A stretch of 17,626 nucleotides of DNA from an uncultured Lachnospiraceae bacterium (lineage in GTDB: Bacteria; Bacillota; Clostridia; Lachnospirales; Lachnospiraceae), in NCBI GenBank assembly GCA_902796375.1, contig CADBOW010000001.1, forward strand, positions 1 to 17,626, written 5' to 3'. Positions 1 through 6,312 of this stretch are shown piece after piece (the first letter of the stretch is position 1; every line of letters begins with the position of its first letter). The notes beneath the pieces are model-generated. The model did not search any database and was not told where the DNA came from. It saw only the letters and a program-made list of their open reading frames with translations. The translations under genes and the position numbers were made by a program.

Positions 1-210
1 GCCGCAGGGCCAGCCCCAGCAGTACGTACAGCCGCAGGGCCAGCCCCAGCAGTACGCACAGCCGCAGGGTCAGCCCCAGCAGTACGTACAGCCGCAGGGC
101 CAGCCCCAGCAGTACGTACAGCCGCAGGGCCAGCCCCAGCAGTACGCACAGCCGCAGGGCCAGCCCCAGCAGTACGTACAGCCGCAAGGCCAGCCCCAGC
201 AGTATGTACA
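1..210 (+). repeat. 30-bp coding tandem repeat, 7 visible copies
   Basis: Seven near-identical 30-bp units fill positions 1-210 and encode PQGQPQQY(V/A)Q in frame 2. Differences are few: a GTA/GCA change (Val/Ala) in units 2 and 5, and single silent changes in units 3 and 7. The array continues beyond the left edge, so the copy number is unknown. Because the unit is a multiple of three, gain or loss of copies would change linker length without a frameshift. Confidence 0.97.
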
Positions 211-1306
211 GCCCCAGCAGATGCAGGGTCAGTCCCAGCAGTATGTACAGCCCCAGCAGATGCAGGGTCAGTCCCAGCAGTATGTTCAGCAACAATACGT
301 TCAGCCCCAGGGCGGTCAGCCGCAATTTCAGCAGATGCCTGTGATGCCAGGCCAGCCGAACGGCCCGACCCCGATGAACGGACAATCGTCTGCCGGGAAG
401 AAGAGCAAAAAGGTGCCGATCATTATCCTGTCGGCAAGCATTTTTCTGATTGCTCTCGGGGTTGCACTGTTCTTCCTGCTGAAGGGAGGGAAAAAAGGAT
501 ATGAGTCCCTGGAAGAAGCGGTTGAGAAGGATATCGAACAGATCAAGTCCGGTGACTGGACGGCCCTCATGGATACGGTCACTTCGGATGAATGGGAAAA
601 GGTCTATTCCGCGCATCAGATCGAACTGAAGAAAGCGTCGAATATCAACAGTGCTTCCGAACTGAAGGAAGCAGTGCTGAAGGAGGTCAGGGAGCATCAG
701 TCCCTGAAGCAGATCCGCGCAGCGGAGATCGTCAACGTGGATGTGCTCCGAAATGACGATGAACTGAGCTTCCTTGTACCTGCAGATTCAACCGTATATG
801 AGATCGAGATGAAATGTGAGGAAAATGACGGAACCATAAGCTATACTGATATGTGCTGTTACAGGAAAGGGGACAGTTACTATTCCATGTCCGGACTGGT
901 GCTGGCTTATGAAATCTCAGAGGATCTGTCCATACCGCCGCAGCAGAATGATGTTACCTCGGCAGGAACAGTGAATACGGCGGTACAGACCTCATTGTCA
1001 TATGAAGATGCTTATGACGAGGTCATGGGACATATGGACGGACAGACCGTTCTGGCAACTGCCAACGCCGGAGAACCCTTCCATGCGGAGGGAGGCCTCC
1101 AGCTGAACGCCTTCCTGAATGAGGTGAATATGAACCTTGGCGGTAACTCGCCGAAACTGGAATATGATGGACCGGTAAACGGCTGGAAGCCGAAGGGGTG
1201 GGCTATCGCCATCAGTAGAGAGGGGAAGCCTTTGATCTTTATCACGGACGGAACCACATACAATAAGGTGGAGCTTCAGCCGGAGATAGATGAAAACTAC
1301 AAATGA
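1..1306 (+). CDS. Q/P-rich repeat, single-TM membrane protein with extracytoplasmic domain (5' partial)
   Basis: The reading frame is open from position 2 to the TGA at 1304-1306, so the gene starts upstream of the window; the ATG at 221 lies inside the repeats and is not a convincing start. The visible 434 residues begin with seven copies of a 10-residue P/Q/G/Y repeat, two 13-residue variants and more Q/P-rich sequence. A lysine cluster and one hydrophobic segment follow (nt 413-481, IIILSASIFLIALGVALF), flanked by positive charge, then about 270 residues of mixed polar sequence ending in KVELQPEIDENYK. Proteins with this plan often start with a zinc ribbon, giving a cytoplasmic Q-rich linker and an outer C-terminal domain; the missing N-terminus makes this inference only. 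No family is recognised for the C-terminal part. It sits 19 bp before the Dabb gene, probably in one transcript. Confidence 0.85.
   Translation, partial: PQGQPQQYVQPQGQPQQYAQPQGQPQQYVQPQGQPQQYVQPQGQPQQYAQPQGQPQQYVQPQGQPQQYVQPQQMQGQSQQYVQPQQMQGQSQQYVQQQYVQPQGGQPQFQQMPVMPGQPNGPTPMNGQSSAGKKSKKVPIIILSASIFLIALGVALFFLLKGGKKGYESLEEAVEKDIEQIKSGDWTALMDTVTSDEWEKVYSAHQIELKKASNINSASELKEAVLKEVREHQSLKQIRAAEIVNVDVLRNDDELSFLVPADSTVYEIEMKCEENDGTISYTDMCCYRKGDSYYSMSGLVLAYEISEDLSIPPQQNDVTSAGTVNTAVQTSLSYEDAYDEVMGHMDGQTVLATANAGEPFHAEGGLQLNAFLNEVNMNLGGNSPKLEYDGPVNGWKPKGWAIAISREGKPLIFITDGTTYNKVELQPEIDENYK
211..288 (+). repeat. 39-bp variant coding repeat, 2 copies
   Basis: Two 39-bp units (211-249 and 250-288) differ by one base near the end. 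They look like the 30-bp unit with a 9-bp insertion (the PQQMQGQSQQYVQ form). They are followed by degenerate Q/P/Y-rich sequence to about 350. This is the decayed inner edge of the repeat tract. Confidence 0.92.
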
Positions 1307-1325
1307 TCGAAACGGAGGATGTATT

Positions 1326-1628
1326 ATGGTAAAGCATGTGATCTTATGGACGCTGAAGGATGAACTGTCCCAGGAAGAGAAGAAGGAAGTGAAGAAAGGG
1401 ATCAAAGAAGGTCTGGAAGGGCTGAAGGGCGTGGTCCCCGGGATTGTGGATATCCGTGTGATCATTGACGGACTGGCCAGCTCAAATGCGGATCTTATGC
1501 TGGATTCCACCTTTGAGAGCGAAGAGGCTCTTAAAAATTATGCGGTTCATCCGGCCCATGTGGCTGTAGCGGACGGAAAGGTTCGTCCCTATACCAGCAT
1601 TCGCAGCTGCCTGGATTTCGAGGAGTAA
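1326..1628 (+). CDS. Stress-responsive alpha/beta barrel (Dabb) domain protein
   Basis: This 100-residue protein spans one Dabb domain, a ferredoxin-like fold that forms dimeric barrels. The signs are the opening MVKHVILWTLKDEL with an early His, a central helix of charged residues, a middle strand (VDIRVIIDG), and the C-terminal YAVHPAHVAVADGKVRPY stretch typical of the family. Dabb proteins are small, usually cytosolic, and mostly of unknown substrate; some are stress-induced and some catalyse cyclisation or decarboxylation. The start at 1326 is chosen because GGAGG (1314-1318) lies 7 nt upstream; an in-frame ATG at 1290 lies inside the upstream gene and lacks a good site. It sits between the repeat membrane protein and glgX on the same strand, and no link to glycogen breakdown is evident. 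Confidence 0.9.
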   Translation: MVKHVILWTLKDELSQEEKKEVKKGIKEGLEGLKGVVPGIVDIRVIIDGLASSNADLMLDSTFESEEALKNYAVHPAHVAVADGKVRPYTSIRSCLDFEE

Positions 1629-1666
1629 TGCAGTAGTAGTCTGCTTCTGATTTCGGAGGTGATCCT

Positions 1667-3784
1667 ATGATCCGGTTAGACGATGATCCGACACATGAAC
1701 TGAATGGGATCCACTACCGATGCGGAAGGGTATATCCCTTTGGGGCCAGCCTGCTGGAAGACGGAGTGGTGAATTTTTCCGTATTCTCAAAGTCCGCCAC
1801 GGCCTGCTCTCTGGTGCTGTTTCATCGGGGGGCTGAGAAGCCCTATGCGGTGATCCCATTTCTGAAGGAATTCCGGGTGGGAGATGTATACTCCATGATC
1901 GTTTATGATATCGATTATGAAGATATGGAATACGGATATCGTATGGAAGGACCCTATGATCCGGAGAACGGGCACCGGTTCGATAAGAATCTGGTATTGC
2001 TGGATCCTTATGCGAAGCTGGTAGCCGGTCGTGAGGTCTGGGGAACGGAGAAGAAGGAGAAGGGCAGAGGAAGACAGAAAAAGGATCCCCTTCAGTGCTC
2101 GCCTTTCCGCGGCCGCGTGATCCCGGATGATTATAACTGGGATGGAGATAAGCCTTTGGAGATTCCCATGAAGGATCTGGTGATCTACGAAGCCCATGTC
2201 AGAGGCTACACGGAGGATGCGTCCAGCGGAGTGAAGCACAGGGGTACCTTCAACGGACTGATCGGTAAGATCCCGTATCTTAAGGAGCTGGGGGTCAACT
2301 GCGTGGAACTGCTTCCGGTCTTTGAATTTGATGAGCTGGAAAATGAACGGTATATGGACGGAAAAAGGCTTCTCAATTTCTGGGGGTACTCCACCGTGGC
2401 TTTCTATGCCCCGAAATCCGGATATGCAAAGTCTGGACCGCTGGGACTTGCAGCGGAAGAAATGAAATATATGGTGAAGTCTCTGCATAAGGCGGGGATC
2501 GAGGTGATATTGGATGTGGTCTTCAATCATACGGCTGAGGGAGATGAGACAGGTCCCTGCATCTCATTTCGCGGGATAGACAACAAGACCTACTATCTCC
2601 TTACGCCCGGCGGAGAGTATCTGGATTTCAGCGGATGCGGGAATACCATGAACTGTAATAACGCCCTGGTCCGCGGATTTATCCTGGACTGTCTCCGCTA
2701 CTGGGTATCTGATTATCATATCGACGGGTTCCGTTTCGACCTGGCATCGATCCTGTCCCGGGATCAGAACGGAGAGCCCATGACAAGTCCGCCGCTTCTT
2801 GAGCATCTGGCGCAGGATGCAATCCTGGGGAAGTGCAAGCTGATCGCCGAGGCATGGGACGCCGCAGGACTGTATCAGGTGGGAAGCTTCCCGGACTGGA
2901 ATCGCTGGGCGGAATGGAACGGCCGGTTTAGGGACTGTCTGCGGGGCTTCCTGAAGAGCGGAGCGGAGGAAGGACCGGAACTGATCCGGAGGATTCAGGG
3001 TTCGCCGGATATGTACGGAACCCGAGGGTCGGATGCATCCGTGAATTTCGTCACCTGTCATGACGGGTTTACCTTATATGATCTGGTGTCCTACAATGAG
3101 AAGCATAATGAGAAGAACGGAGAGGAGAACCGGGACGGCGCAAATGACAATCGCAGCTGGAACTGTGGCGTGGAGGGAGATACGGAGGATCCGGAGATCC
3201 TGCGTCTTCGAAGACGGCAGATCAAAAATGCGGCAGCACTGCTGCTTCTCAGCCGCGGAGTACCCATGCTTCTGGCAGGGGATGAATTTGCGAATACCCA
3301 GAACGGAAATAACAATGCTTACTGTCAGGATAATCCCATCGGCTGGCTGGACTGGACCCGATTGGATGAGAACAGAGATATTTACCTCTTCTTCCGGAAA
3401 ATGATCGCTTTCCGAAAAGCACATCCCGTGATCCGAAGAAATGATTATTTCACCGGTCAGAATACCACCGGTTATCCGGAAATGTCATTTCACGGGACAC
3501 GTCCCTGGGATTTTGATCCTCAGCAGCCCTTCCTATGCTTCGGCCTGCTCTATGCGGAAGCAGCGGAGGAATATGACGTGCCTGAAGATACATTTATCTA
3601 CTGTGCGGTAAATGCGTTCTGGGAGGAGAAGGAATTCGAGCTTCCCGGACTTCCGGAAGGAATGGGATGGTCTGTGGTGGCAAATACGGCCGATGAAATA
3701 GCGGAAGATGACGGAAGAAGGGTGGGACAGCATGTGACACTGATTCCCCGGAGCCTGATGCTGTTTATCTCCGTTCCGGTTTGA
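1667..3784 (+). CDS. glgX: Glycogen debranching enzyme, GlgX/isoamylase type (GH13 with CBM48)
   Basis: A cytoplasmic enzyme that hydrolyses alpha-1,6 branch points of glycogen or limit dextrins. Its 705 residues are normal for GlgX/TreX. The N-terminal CBM48-type beta domain covers about residues 15-115, followed by a charged Lys/Arg linker (129-140) and the catalytic barrel. The four GH13 motifs are all present: DVVFNH (283-288), GFRFD with the nucleophile Asp358, IAEAWD with the acid/base Glu395, and VTCHDG with the transition-state Asp466. Residues 467-530, with many Asn/Asp/Gly, match the loop usual in this subfamily, and a short beta domain ends the protein. GGAGGT (1655-1660) lies 6 nt before the ATG. 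No other glycogen gene is in the window, so glgX stands apart from any glgABCDP cluster here. A pullulanase-like specificity cannot be excluded from sequence alone. Confidence 0.95.
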   Translation: MIRLDDDPTHELNGIHYRCGRVYPFGASLLEDGVVNFSVFSKSATACSLVLFHRGAEKPYAVIPFLKEFRVGDVYSMIVYDIDYEDMEYGYRMEGPYDPENGHRFDKNLVLLDPYAKLVAGREVWGTEKKEKGRGRQKKDPLQCSPFRGRVIPDDYNWDGDKPLEIPMKDLVIYEAHVRGYTEDASSGVKHRGTFNGLIGKIPYLKELGVNCVELLPVFEFDELENERYMDGKRLLNFWGYSTVAFYAPKSGYAKSGPLGLAAEEMKYMVKSLHKAGIEVILDVVFNHTAEGDETGPCISFRGIDNKTYYLLTPGGEYLDFSGCGNTMNCNNALVRGFILDCLRYWVSDYHIDGFRFDLASILSRDQNGEPMTSPPLLEHLAQDAILGKCKLIAEAWDAAGLYQVGSFPDWNRWAEWNGRFRDCLRGFLKSGAEEGPELIRRIQGSPDMYGTRGSDASVNFVTCHDGFTLYDLVSYNEKHNEKNGEENRDGANDNRSWNCGVEGDTEDPEILRLRRRQIKNAAALLLLSRGVPMLLAGDEFANTQNGNNNAYCQDNPIGWLDWTRLDENRDIYLFFRKMIAFRKAHPVIRRNDYFTGQNTTGYPEMSFHGTRPWDFDPQQPFLCFGLLYAEAAEEYDVPEDTFIYCAVNAFWEEKEFELPGLPEGMGWSVVANTADEIAEDDGRRVGQHVTLIPRSLMLFISVPV

Positions 3785-3799
3785 AGGGTTTTTCTTCGG

Positions 3800-3828
3800 T
3801 TGACACACCCTCGGGGCTGACTTATAAT
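3800..3828 (+). promoter_or_regulatory. Perfect-consensus SigA promoter (TTGACA-N17-TATAAT)
   Basis: TTGACA at 3800-3805 and TATAAT at 3823-3828 are separated by exactly 17 bp, matching the consensus at all twelve positions. Transcription should start near 3835, giving a leader of about 25 nt with an AAGGAG site (3845-3850) before the ATG at 3859. It lies only 16 bp after the glgX stop and marks a new transcription unit. No operator-like dyad was seen around it, which suggests strong constitutive expression. Confidence 0.9.
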
Positions 3829-3858
3829 GTGCATAGTTTTGCTTAAGGAGAGGGTTGG

Positions 3859-4218
3859 ATGAGCAGCATTTTCTACGTGGTTCCGTGGGCCATCTGTGAC
3901 ACGGATCGTATATATATCAGAAAAACGGAAAACGACGGATCCCGGGAATACCAGACCGGTGAGGAGCTGGATGACTGGACGATCCAGAAGATACATACGG
4001 ATAAGAAGACGGGAGATCTGTATATTCTCCTGGATGTATACAGAGGCTGTCGTGCTTCCAAAGGAATGGCCAGGGATATCAATATTGTGAGCCTGACGAA
4101 CTCGGTACATTTTCTGCAGGAGCTGGGATACCGGGCCGCTGATGAGCAGGAGGCCGATTTTATCAGATCCAGGGTGATGCGGATTCGGCGGAAGAAAGCA
4201 AAGGATACAGAGGAATAG
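3859..4218 (+). CDS. Conserved-looking small protein of unknown function, paired with CvfB
   Basis: A 119-residue soluble protein with no signal peptide or membrane segment; I do not recognise the family. It opens with a hydrophobic strand (SSIFYVVPWAI), has a central part rich in Asp, Glu, Lys and Tyr, a predicted helix (about residues 80-95) and a strongly basic stretch near the end (RSRVMRIRRKKAK, residues 103-115) before the acidic tail DTEE. The basic stretch could contact nucleic acid or ribosomes, which is inference only. Expression should be high, since it is the first gene after a perfect SigA promoter and has a good AAGGAG site. The stop is followed after 4 nt by the cvfB-like start, so the two are almost certainly co-translated and may work in the same process. 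Confidence 0.85.
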   Translation: MSSIFYVVPWAICDTDRIYIRKTENDGSREYQTGEELDDWTIQKIHTDKKTGDLYILLDVYRGCRASKGMARDINIVSLTNSVHFLQELGYRAADEQEADFIRSRVMRIRRKKAKDTEE

Positions 4219-4222
4219 ATCA

Positions 4223-5068
4223 TTGGAAATCGGAACATGGAATGAACTGAAGATCGATCGAATGAAGGAATTCGGCGCATATCTTACGGATGGGACGGAG
4301 GATGTCCTGCTTCCCCGGAAGCAGGTTCCGGGAGAAGTCAAAGTGGGAGATGCGCTGACTTGCTTTGTGTACCGGGATTCGGATGACCGGCTGATCGCCA
4401 CATTACGTAAACCACTTCTTACGGTGGGAGAGATTGCAGTGCTTCAGGTGAAGGATGTCACAGGCATCGGAGCCTTTCTGGACTGCGGCCTGGAGAGAGA
4501 CCTCTTTCTTCCGTTTAAGGAGCAGACCGCGAAGGTGCAGAAGGGTCGGTCCTATCCGGTACGGATGTATGTGGATAAGACGGGACGTCTGGCCTGCTCC
4601 ATGCGGCTGTACGAGTTTCTGAAGACGGACCACGGCTATCAGAAGGGCGAGCATGTACATGGGCATATCTACCAGGTGCGGCCGGGCTTCGGGGCATTTG
4701 TGGCGGTTGAGGACCGATACAGCGGGCTGATCCACAGCACGGAGCTTTATGACAAGGTCGCAGTAGGGGATCCGGTGGATGCCCGCGTGATCAATGTAAG
4801 GGAGGACGGAAGACTGGATCTGTCCCTTCGTGACGCGATCCCGCAGCAGATGGGAGAGGATGCGGAAATGGTGGCGGATGTGATCCGTAGCTATGGAGGA
4901 ATCCTTCCATTCGATGATAAGGCAGATCCGGAGCGGATCCGGGATGAATTCGGTCTCTCCAAAAATGCATTTAAACGGGCCGTGGGCCGGCTGCTGAAGG
5001 AGAGGAAGGTACGGATCGAAGACGGCCGTATCCTTCTGACAGAGAAGACAGATGAGGATCCGGAGTGA
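4223..5068 (+). CDS. cvfB: CvfB-family S1 RNA-binding protein (TTG start)
   Basis: This 281-residue protein matches the CvfB/YitL family: three S1-type OB domains (about 2-62, 67-127 and 143-203) followed by a C-terminal winged helix (about 212-273). The first domain carries FGAYLTDGTEDVLLPRKQ and the third carries GFGAFVAVEDRYSGLIHSTEL, both typical S1 strands. CvfB binds RNA and affects virulence-factor expression in Staphylococcus aureus; in other Firmicutes its targets are unknown. The start is TTG at 4223, with AGAGGAA (4209-4215) about 7 nt upstream, and TTG GAA ATC GGA gives the normal family N-terminus just before the first strand. The first internal ATG would remove that strand. It begins 4 nt after the stop of the 119-aa gene, consistent with translational coupling. 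Confidence 0.92.
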   Translation: MEIGTWNELKIDRMKEFGAYLTDGTEDVLLPRKQVPGEVKVGDALTCFVYRDSDDRLIATLRKPLLTVGEIAVLQVKDVTGIGAFLDCGLERDLFLPFKEQTAKVQKGRSYPVRMYVDKTGRLACSMRLYEFLKTDHGYQKGEHVHGHIYQVRPGFGAFVAVEDRYSGLIHSTELYDKVAVGDPVDARVINVREDGRLDLSLRDAIPQQMGEDAEMVADVIRSYGGILPFDDKADPERIRDEFGLSKNAFKRAVGRLLKERKVRIEDGRILLTEKTDEDPE

Positions 5069-5132
5069 GGCGGGGATTTCCTGCCCCTGTCGGACAGACC
5101 ATAAGATGATTAGTGATTAGGAGGTAACAGAT

Positions 5133-5510
5133 ATGAAGCAGATCATAGCAACAGATAAGGCACCCCAGGCCATCGGACCCTATTCCCAGGCGGTGAAGAC
5201 AGGGAATCTCATTTTTACGTCCGGTATGATCCCCATCGATCCGGCGACCAATACGCTGGTAGAGGGCGGGATCGAGGTGCAGGCCCAAAGAGCCTTTGAG
5301 AATCTGAAGGAACTGTTGGATGCTTCCGGATCCGGGCTGGACCGGGTGGTGAAGACGGTTGTATTTATCAAGGACATGAATGATTTTGCGAAGGTAAATG
5401 AAATCTATGCCACATTTTTCACCGGTGATTATCCGGCCAGAAGCTGCGTGGAGGTTGCGCGGCTTCCCAAGGATGTGCTGATCGAGATCGAAGCCATAGC
5501 GGAGGTGTAG
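5133..5510 (+). CDS. ridA: RidA family reactive imine/enamine deaminase
   Basis: The 125-residue protein aligns over the full usual length of RidA (YjgF/YER057c/UK114). RidA is a cytosolic trimer that hydrolyses 2-aminoacrylate and related imines released by PLP enzymes such as serine/threonine dehydratases. Hallmarks seen are APQAIGPYSQAV near the N-terminus, the central FENLKELLDASG helix, PARSCVEVARLP with the substrate-binding Arg103, and the closing IEIEAIAEV with Glu120. AGGAGGT (5119-5125) lies 7 nt before the ATG. The 64-bp gap after cvfB holds a small palindrome (CTGTCGGACAG, 5087-5097) but no clear promoter or terminator, so it may still be read from the 3800 promoter. It is followed after one base by the membrane protein gene. 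Confidence 0.96.
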   Translation: MKQIIATDKAPQAIGPYSQAVKTGNLIFTSGMIPIDPATNTLVEGGIEVQAQRAFENLKELLDASGSGLDRVVKTVVFIKDMNDFAKVNEIYATFFTGDYPARSCVEVARLPKDVLIEIEAIAEV

Positions 5511-5511
5511 A

Positions 5512-6153
5512 ATGGCAGATCTGCTTTACGGACCGGGGGTAAAAGGAGGCGACCTGGTCATAGCTGCCGTAAAGAAGAGGCAGAAACCGGCGATGATCCT
5601 GTTTCTTTCCCTGAGCGGAATTCTGATCGCTTTGGGGATTCTGGGATTTCTGATCGAGGTTTATGTGCTGCCGGCGATCACGGTCATATTCCTTCTGCCG
5701 TTTCTGATCCCGGGAATCATTTTTCTGATACGATATACACATCCCATGATGTGTCGTCCGCTGAAGCAGAATCCGGTGGTTCTGAAGCAGGCGGACTGGA
5801 TGCTGGAGCATATCATGTATCAGAATGAGCTGTTTATCGTTTCACAGAATTTTTTCGCACCTCGCAGGGACCTGTCTGCGATCATTCCCACGCAGGAAGC
5901 GCTGCTGATGTATAAACAGACCATTACCACGAATTTTTATACCCAGTATCTTCTGGTGGTGGATACGGTACGGGGGAGGATCACATTCCCTTATCAGAAC
6001 AAACAGGCCGCACTTCTGGAGCAGTCAGTGGAGGCGATCGCGCCCCTCTGTCCGCATCTTCGGCTGGGATATAATCAGGAGAATCTGAATTACATGGAAT
6101 ACATGAAGAGTATGTGGGAACAGACCCAGAGAAATCAGATGCAGAACCGGTAA
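5512..6153 (+). CDS. Two-TM membrane protein of unknown function
   Basis: A 213-residue protein with a short N-terminal tail, two adjacent hydrophobic segments (about 27-48 and 52-74) forming a hairpin in the membrane, and a cytoplasmic-type domain of about 135 residues. The C-terminal part has a beta-rich stretch (ELFIVSQNFFAPRRDLSAIIP, then TTNFYTQYLLVVDT and GRITFPY) reminiscent of PH-like domains of bacterial membrane proteins, and ends in a Gln/Asn/Met-rich tail. The PH-like reading is a guess from pattern and is not backed by a search. The ATG is one base after the ridA stop and its GGAGGTG site (5502-5508) overlaps the end of ridA, so the two are translationally coupled. A long hairpin terminator follows. 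Confidence 0.85.
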   Translation: MADLLYGPGVKGGDLVIAAVKKRQKPAMILFLSLSGILIALGILGFLIEVYVLPAITVIFLLPFLIPGIIFLIRYTHPMMCRPLKQNPVVLKQADWMLEHIMYQNELFIVSQNFFAPRRDLSAIIPTQEALLMYKQTITTNFYTQYLLVVDTVRGRITFPYQNKQAALLEQSVEAIAPLCPHLRLGYNQENLNYMEYMKSMWEQTQRNQMQNR

Positions 6154-6160
6154 CGGACCG

Positions 6161-6185
6161 GATCTGAGAAATCGAATCTCGGATC
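6161..6185. other. Small hairpin upstream of terminator
   Basis: GATCTGAGA (6161-6169) can pair with TCTCGGATC (6177-6185), including one T-G wobble, around a 7-nt loop (AATCGAA). It has no following T-run, so it is probably not a terminator by itself; it may protect the 3' end or pause polymerase ahead of the larger hairpin. Confidence 0.5.
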
Positions 6186-6202
6186 GAATCTGATGGTTCG
6201 AT

Positions 6203-6252
6203 GCATAGAAAATCGCAGGAGACGGAGAACCGTTTCCTGCGATTTTCTATGC
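6203..6252. terminator. Very long hairpin terminator between convergent genes
   Basis: GCATAGAAAATCGCAGGA (6203-6220) is the exact reverse complement of 6235-6252. The stem continues inward through a G-T wobble and ACGG/CCGT, giving about 23 bp closed by an AGAA loop (6226-6229). It is followed on the + strand by CTTTCTTTA. It lies between the convergent two-TM gene and the M23 gene and probably ends transcription of the + strand operon; the minus-strand side has no clear T-run. Confidence 0.85.
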
Positions 6253-6259
6253 TTTCTTT

Positions 6260-6312
6260 ATCCGATGTGATCAACCGGATGTGATTCATCCGATGTGCTC
6301 CTATCCGATGTA
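6260..6312. repeat. Four degenerate copies of a TCCGATGTG motif at the 3' end of the M23 gene
   Basis: ATCCGATGTG-like motifs occur at 6260-6269, 6274-6283, 6288-6297 and 6303-6312, spaced 14, 14 and 15 bp. The last copy is part of the final codons of the M23 gene (Tyr-Ile-Gly-stop on the minus strand); the other three lie after its stop. They look like short slippage duplications of the gene end. Confidence 0.7.

Noticed and set aside
1..210. CRISPR array
   Set aside because: Units of 30 bp follow one another with no unique spacers and are translated in frame, so this is a coding tandem repeat.
998..1510. Minus-strand ORF opposite the repeat protein and Dabb genes
   Set aside because: It spans two well-supported genes with their own ribosome sites and has no family features.
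3782..3800. GAAG/CTTC stem after glgX as a terminator
   Set aside because: The stem is only four pairs with a T-rich loop and is followed directly by the next promoter, so it is too weak to call.
5087..5097. CTGTCGGACAG dyad as an SOS or repressor site before ridA
   Set aside because: It does not fit the Firmicutes LexA box and no convincing promoter is near; a short dyad of this size can occur by chance.
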